Assembly: GCA_944329365.1 (NCBI GenBank)
Contig: CALVIC010000006.1
Span: 1 to 52,372 of the forward strand
DNA length: 52,372 nt
Source of the DNA: an uncultured Bacilli bacterium
Lineage (GTDB): Bacteria; Bacillota_I; Bacilli_A; RF39; UBA660
Direction of reading: 5' to 3'
The position numbers and the translations under genes are program-made. The notes below the pieces were generated by a model. That model did no database searches, was not told the DNA's origin, and saw nothing but the letters and a program-made list of their open reading frames with translations. Below, in pieces: positions 50,465 through 52,372 of this stretch (position 1 is the stretch's first letter; every line of letters starts with the position of its first letter).

Positions 50465-51175
50465 ATGAATCAAGAAAAAATTGGCCGCTTTATCGCAAAC
50501 TGCCGAAAACAAAGAAAGATGACCCAATCTGAACTAGGAGAAAAATTGGGCGTAACTGAAAAATCTGTTAGTAATTGGGAAAATGGAAGGAACATGCCTG
50601 ACTTATCATTATTTAAACCCCTGTGTAATGAACTTAATATTACTTTAAATGACTTACTTAGTGGTGAAAAAGTAACAGAAAAAGAGTACCGTGAAAAACT
50701 CGAAGAAAATATAATTAATACGATAGATTATACTAATAAAAAACTTGAAAACCGAAATAATTTTATTGGCTTTATACTAATAACCTTTGGAATTTTAATT
50801 TCGGTTTCCGCTATTGCAATATTTCCTAGTGAAAGCAGTTGGGGATCCATTTATTCTGTTTTTGGTGCAATTGTCTCTTTAATTGGTGTAAGTAGATTTA
50901 CAAAACGTTTAACCCATCCCAAAAGGTTATTGTGTAACTTCAGCTATTTCTTAATATTTATAGTGTTATTAATAACGATAGATTATATTGGTGTTGTTAA
51001 TATCCACCAGGCCCCAAGATTTTCATTAGTAAAAGTTTCCGGAGAAAATATTGTATATTATGATACACCATTTTATGATGTAGTTAGATGTAATGTAGAT
51101 AAAGACAATGAAACATTTAAGGTGATTAAAAACCAAAAGTATGATAAAGAAAATATAGATAATTATTGTAAATAA
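50465..51175 (+). CDS. XRE-family regulator with membrane segments
   Basis: 236 residues. An HTH_XRE domain (residues ~5-58, 'MTQSELGEKLGVTEKSVSNW', 'GRNMPDLSLFKPLCNELNIT', 'DLLSGE') joins three hydrophobic spans (~98-118, 124-140, 158-176) and an extracellular C-terminal domain with one Cys pair. This layout is seen in regulators that sense envelope or peptide signals and often control a neighbouring transporter. The leader contains TGTAAAA (50390-50396) and TTTTACA (50426-50432), inverted copies that could be its operator. GAAAGGAG RBS. No obvious partner gene follows. Confidence 0.85.
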   Translation: MNQEKIGRFIANCRKQRKMTQSELGEKLGVTEKSVSNWENGRNMPDLSLFKPLCNELNITLNDLLSGEKVTEKEYREKLEENIINTIDYTNKKLENRNNFIGFILITFGILISVSAIAIFPSESSWGSIYSVFGAIVSLIGVSRFTKRLTHPKRLLCNFSYFLIFIVLLITIDYIGVVNIHQAPRFSLVKVSGENIVYYDTPFYDVVRCNVDKDNETFKVIKNQKYDKENIDNYCK

Positions 51176-51219
51176 TTAAAAGTACAATTTACCAAAGTGG
51201 ATTTCTATCTGCTTTTTCT

Positions 51220-51248
51220 TTTACTTGAAAATTATGATATAATATAAT
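51220..51248 (+). promoter_or_regulatory. Promoter before the dinD pseudogene
   Basis: TTTACT (51220-51225), 17-base spacer, TATAAT (51243-51248). An overlapping TGA-TATAAT at 51235-51243 could also serve. No SOS box seen. An inverted TACC/GGTA pair is at 51311-51322 in the leader. Confidence 0.6.
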
Positions 51249-51356
51249 AGATTTAAACGAGCAAAAATGAGTAAACTTTATTCAAAAAATATGGTAAGAT
51301 ATTTAATTGATACCGTAAGGTAAACCCCTATATTATATTTTTAAAAGGAGAGCGGA

Positions 51357-52225
51357 ATGGAAGAAATTGTTAATAAATCTACTAGTAAAACTTTTGAAGA
51401 TATAAAACATATTGATGAGTATGTAAATGAGTATTGGTTTGCTCGTGATTTGCAAAAAGTTTTGGAATATAAAGATTGGAAAAATTTTAATAAAGTAATT
51501 GATAAAGCAATAATATCTGCAAATAATAGTATTCATGATAATGAAGATTGGGTTGTTGACCTCAACAACCCAATAAAAACAGGAAAAGGGAAACAAGAAT
51601 TTATTAAAGATTACAAATTATCAAGATATATTTGTTATCTAATAGTTCAAAACGCCGACCCAAGTAAGGAAGTGGTTGCTTTAGGTCAAACTTATTTTGC
51701 TGTTCAAACAAGAAAACAAAAAATAAATGAACAAGAATATGATTCTCTATCAGATGATGAAAAAAGATTTTATCAAAGAAAATTAACCAGGAGAGGTATA
51801 CATTACAAAAAGTAGCCTCATCTGTAGTAGTCAAAAATATGACTGAATTTCATAATGCAGGATATAGATGATTATATAATGGCGAAACAACTGACGATAT
51901 TTTTAAAAGGAAAAAATTGTTTTATAGAGAAGATATTCTAGATAATATGAATTAGGATGAGTTAGTAACAAATTTGTTTAGAATCAATCAACTCAAACAA
52001 AAACTTATAATAGAAAATATTCAAGGCGAAAATAATGCCAAAAATGTACATTATGAAGTTGGTAAAAAAGTAAGAAAAGTAATTGTTGACATTGGTGGAA
52101 TGATGCCGGAAGATATGCCAACACCTAAAAATAGTTTAAAAGAACTCGAAAAAGAAAGAAAACAATTAGAAAGTAAAATAAATAAGAAATTAGAAATTAG
52201 AAACGAAGCAAGAAATAGGAAGTGA
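51357..52225 (+). pseudogene. dinD: Broken dinD (DNA damage-inducible protein D, BRO-N type)
   Basis: Frame 1 (51357-51815) reads as the DinD N-terminus: 'FEDIKHIDEYVNEYWFARDL', 'LEYKDWKNF', 'DYKLSRYICYLIVQNADPS', 'LGQTYFAVQTRKQKINEQEY'. It stops at 51813, where the family continues. Downstream, a different frame resumes with 'VKNMTEFHNAGYR', then TGA (51869), 'LYNGETTDDIFKRKKLFYRE', TAG (51953), 'DELVTNLFRINQLKQKL', and goes on to 52225 with 'MPEDMPTPKNSLKELEKER'. One frameshift near 51800 and two nonsense codons separate the parts, so the gene is inactive although its promoter and RBS (AAGGAGAG) are intact. Confidence 0.88.
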
Positions 52226-52230
52226 TTATA

Positions 52231-52305
52231 ATGAATGAAAATAAAACAAATATAAACTGGTTGATACCGATTTATTCAACCCCTCCAAGAAACCTTTATA
52301 AATAA
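52231..52305 (+). CDS. Possible 24-residue peptide
   Basis: An ATG with an AGGAAG RBS opens a short frame ('MNENKTNINWLIPIYST', then 'PPRNLYK') ending before a terminator. It directly follows the dinD pseudogene. It could be a real small peptide or the relic of a gene whose rest is lost. Weak support. Confidence 0.25.
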   Translation: MNENKTNINWLIPIYSTPPRNLYK

Positions 52306-52311
52306 AGGGAT

Positions 52312-52340
52312 TGTAAGATTTTAAATCTTGCACATTTTTT
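52312..52340 (+). terminator. Terminator after the dinD pseudogene
   Basis: TGTAAGATT (52312-52320) pairs with AATCTTGCA (52324-52332; one T-G wobble), followed by CA and a T-run at 52335-52340. Confidence 0.75.
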
Positions 52341-52372
52341 CAAATAAACTGCAAAAATGAACTAAATAAGTA

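Noticed and set aside
51869..51955. TGA read as Trp or Gly (recoding) in the dinD region
   Set aside because: TGA is a plain stop at the ends of ftsW, mraY and rimM, and the region also has TAG and a frameshift, so nonsense mutation is simpler.
1..52372. A DGR reverse transcriptase or template repeat within the window
   Set aside because: No gene here has RT motifs, and I saw no second copy of the 2541-2660 island in intergenic DNA; if the island is a true VR, its partners must lie outside.

Overview
The window comes from an AT-rich, low-GC Gram-positive chromosome. TGA is used as a normal stop (ftsW, mraY, rimM), TGG encodes Trp, RBSs are purine-rich and promoters are sigma-A-like. Genes for a full peptidoglycan and division apparatus (mraZ, rsmH, FtsL-like, two class B PBPs, mraY, ftsW, uppP, sortase, lepB) point to a walled Bacillota. 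The surface proteins (TasA-like N-termini, BspA/DUF285 repeats, a 'GVRPVVNL' C-terminal domain) resemble those of uncultured gut Bacilli of the RF39/'CAG' type. That placement is inference.

Layout. (1) 1-3.4 kb: 3' part of a large surface protein ending in a GC-rich, A-poor island that looks like the variable region of a diversity-generating retroelement (DGR) target, plus a small membrane protein. (2) 3.5-8.0 kb: mraZ-rsmH-ftsL-pbp on +, with MraZ-type boxes in the leader. (3) 8.0-12.6 kb: CmpB-like membrane protein, cardiolipin synthase, lipoprotein, CapA-like protein, a DUF4143 ATPase remnant and a double-HTH regulator. (4) 12.7-16.7 kb: second division block on - (second PBP, mraY, ftsW). 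(5) 16.9-26 kb: accessory region with an unrecognised internally duplicated protein, an HTH/ASCH pair, a BspA-like surface protein, a DAACS symporter and an LRR / transglutaminase-like / Sel1 operon. (6) 26-31 kb: U32 protein diverging from an orphan type IV pilin-like gene, an Rpn nuclease remnant, a Y-family polymerase and a membrane protein. (7) 31-38 kb: tex, lipoprotein, uppP, an unrecognised gene, and argS behind a T-box with an Arg specifier. (8) 38-47.8 kb: rRNA methyltransferase, lemA, two tandem DUF2207 proteins, rimM-trmD, an unknown, a class B sortase, rplS, lepB. (9) 47.9-52.4 kb: a UvrA2-type ATPase without the UvrB-binding insert, a membrane HTH regulator and a dinD pseudogene.

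The strongest lead for an unusual system is the putative DGR variable region at about 2541-2660. Neither a reverse transcriptase nor a template repeat is in the window, so if real they lie elsewhere. Secondary leads are the LRR-transglutaminase-Sel1 operon (22506-25995), the protein at 16925-18601 with an ancient domain duplication and a recent 120-bp-period duplication, and the HTH-ASCH pair. No tRNA, rRNA, CRISPR array, insertion sequence or intact prophage was seen.
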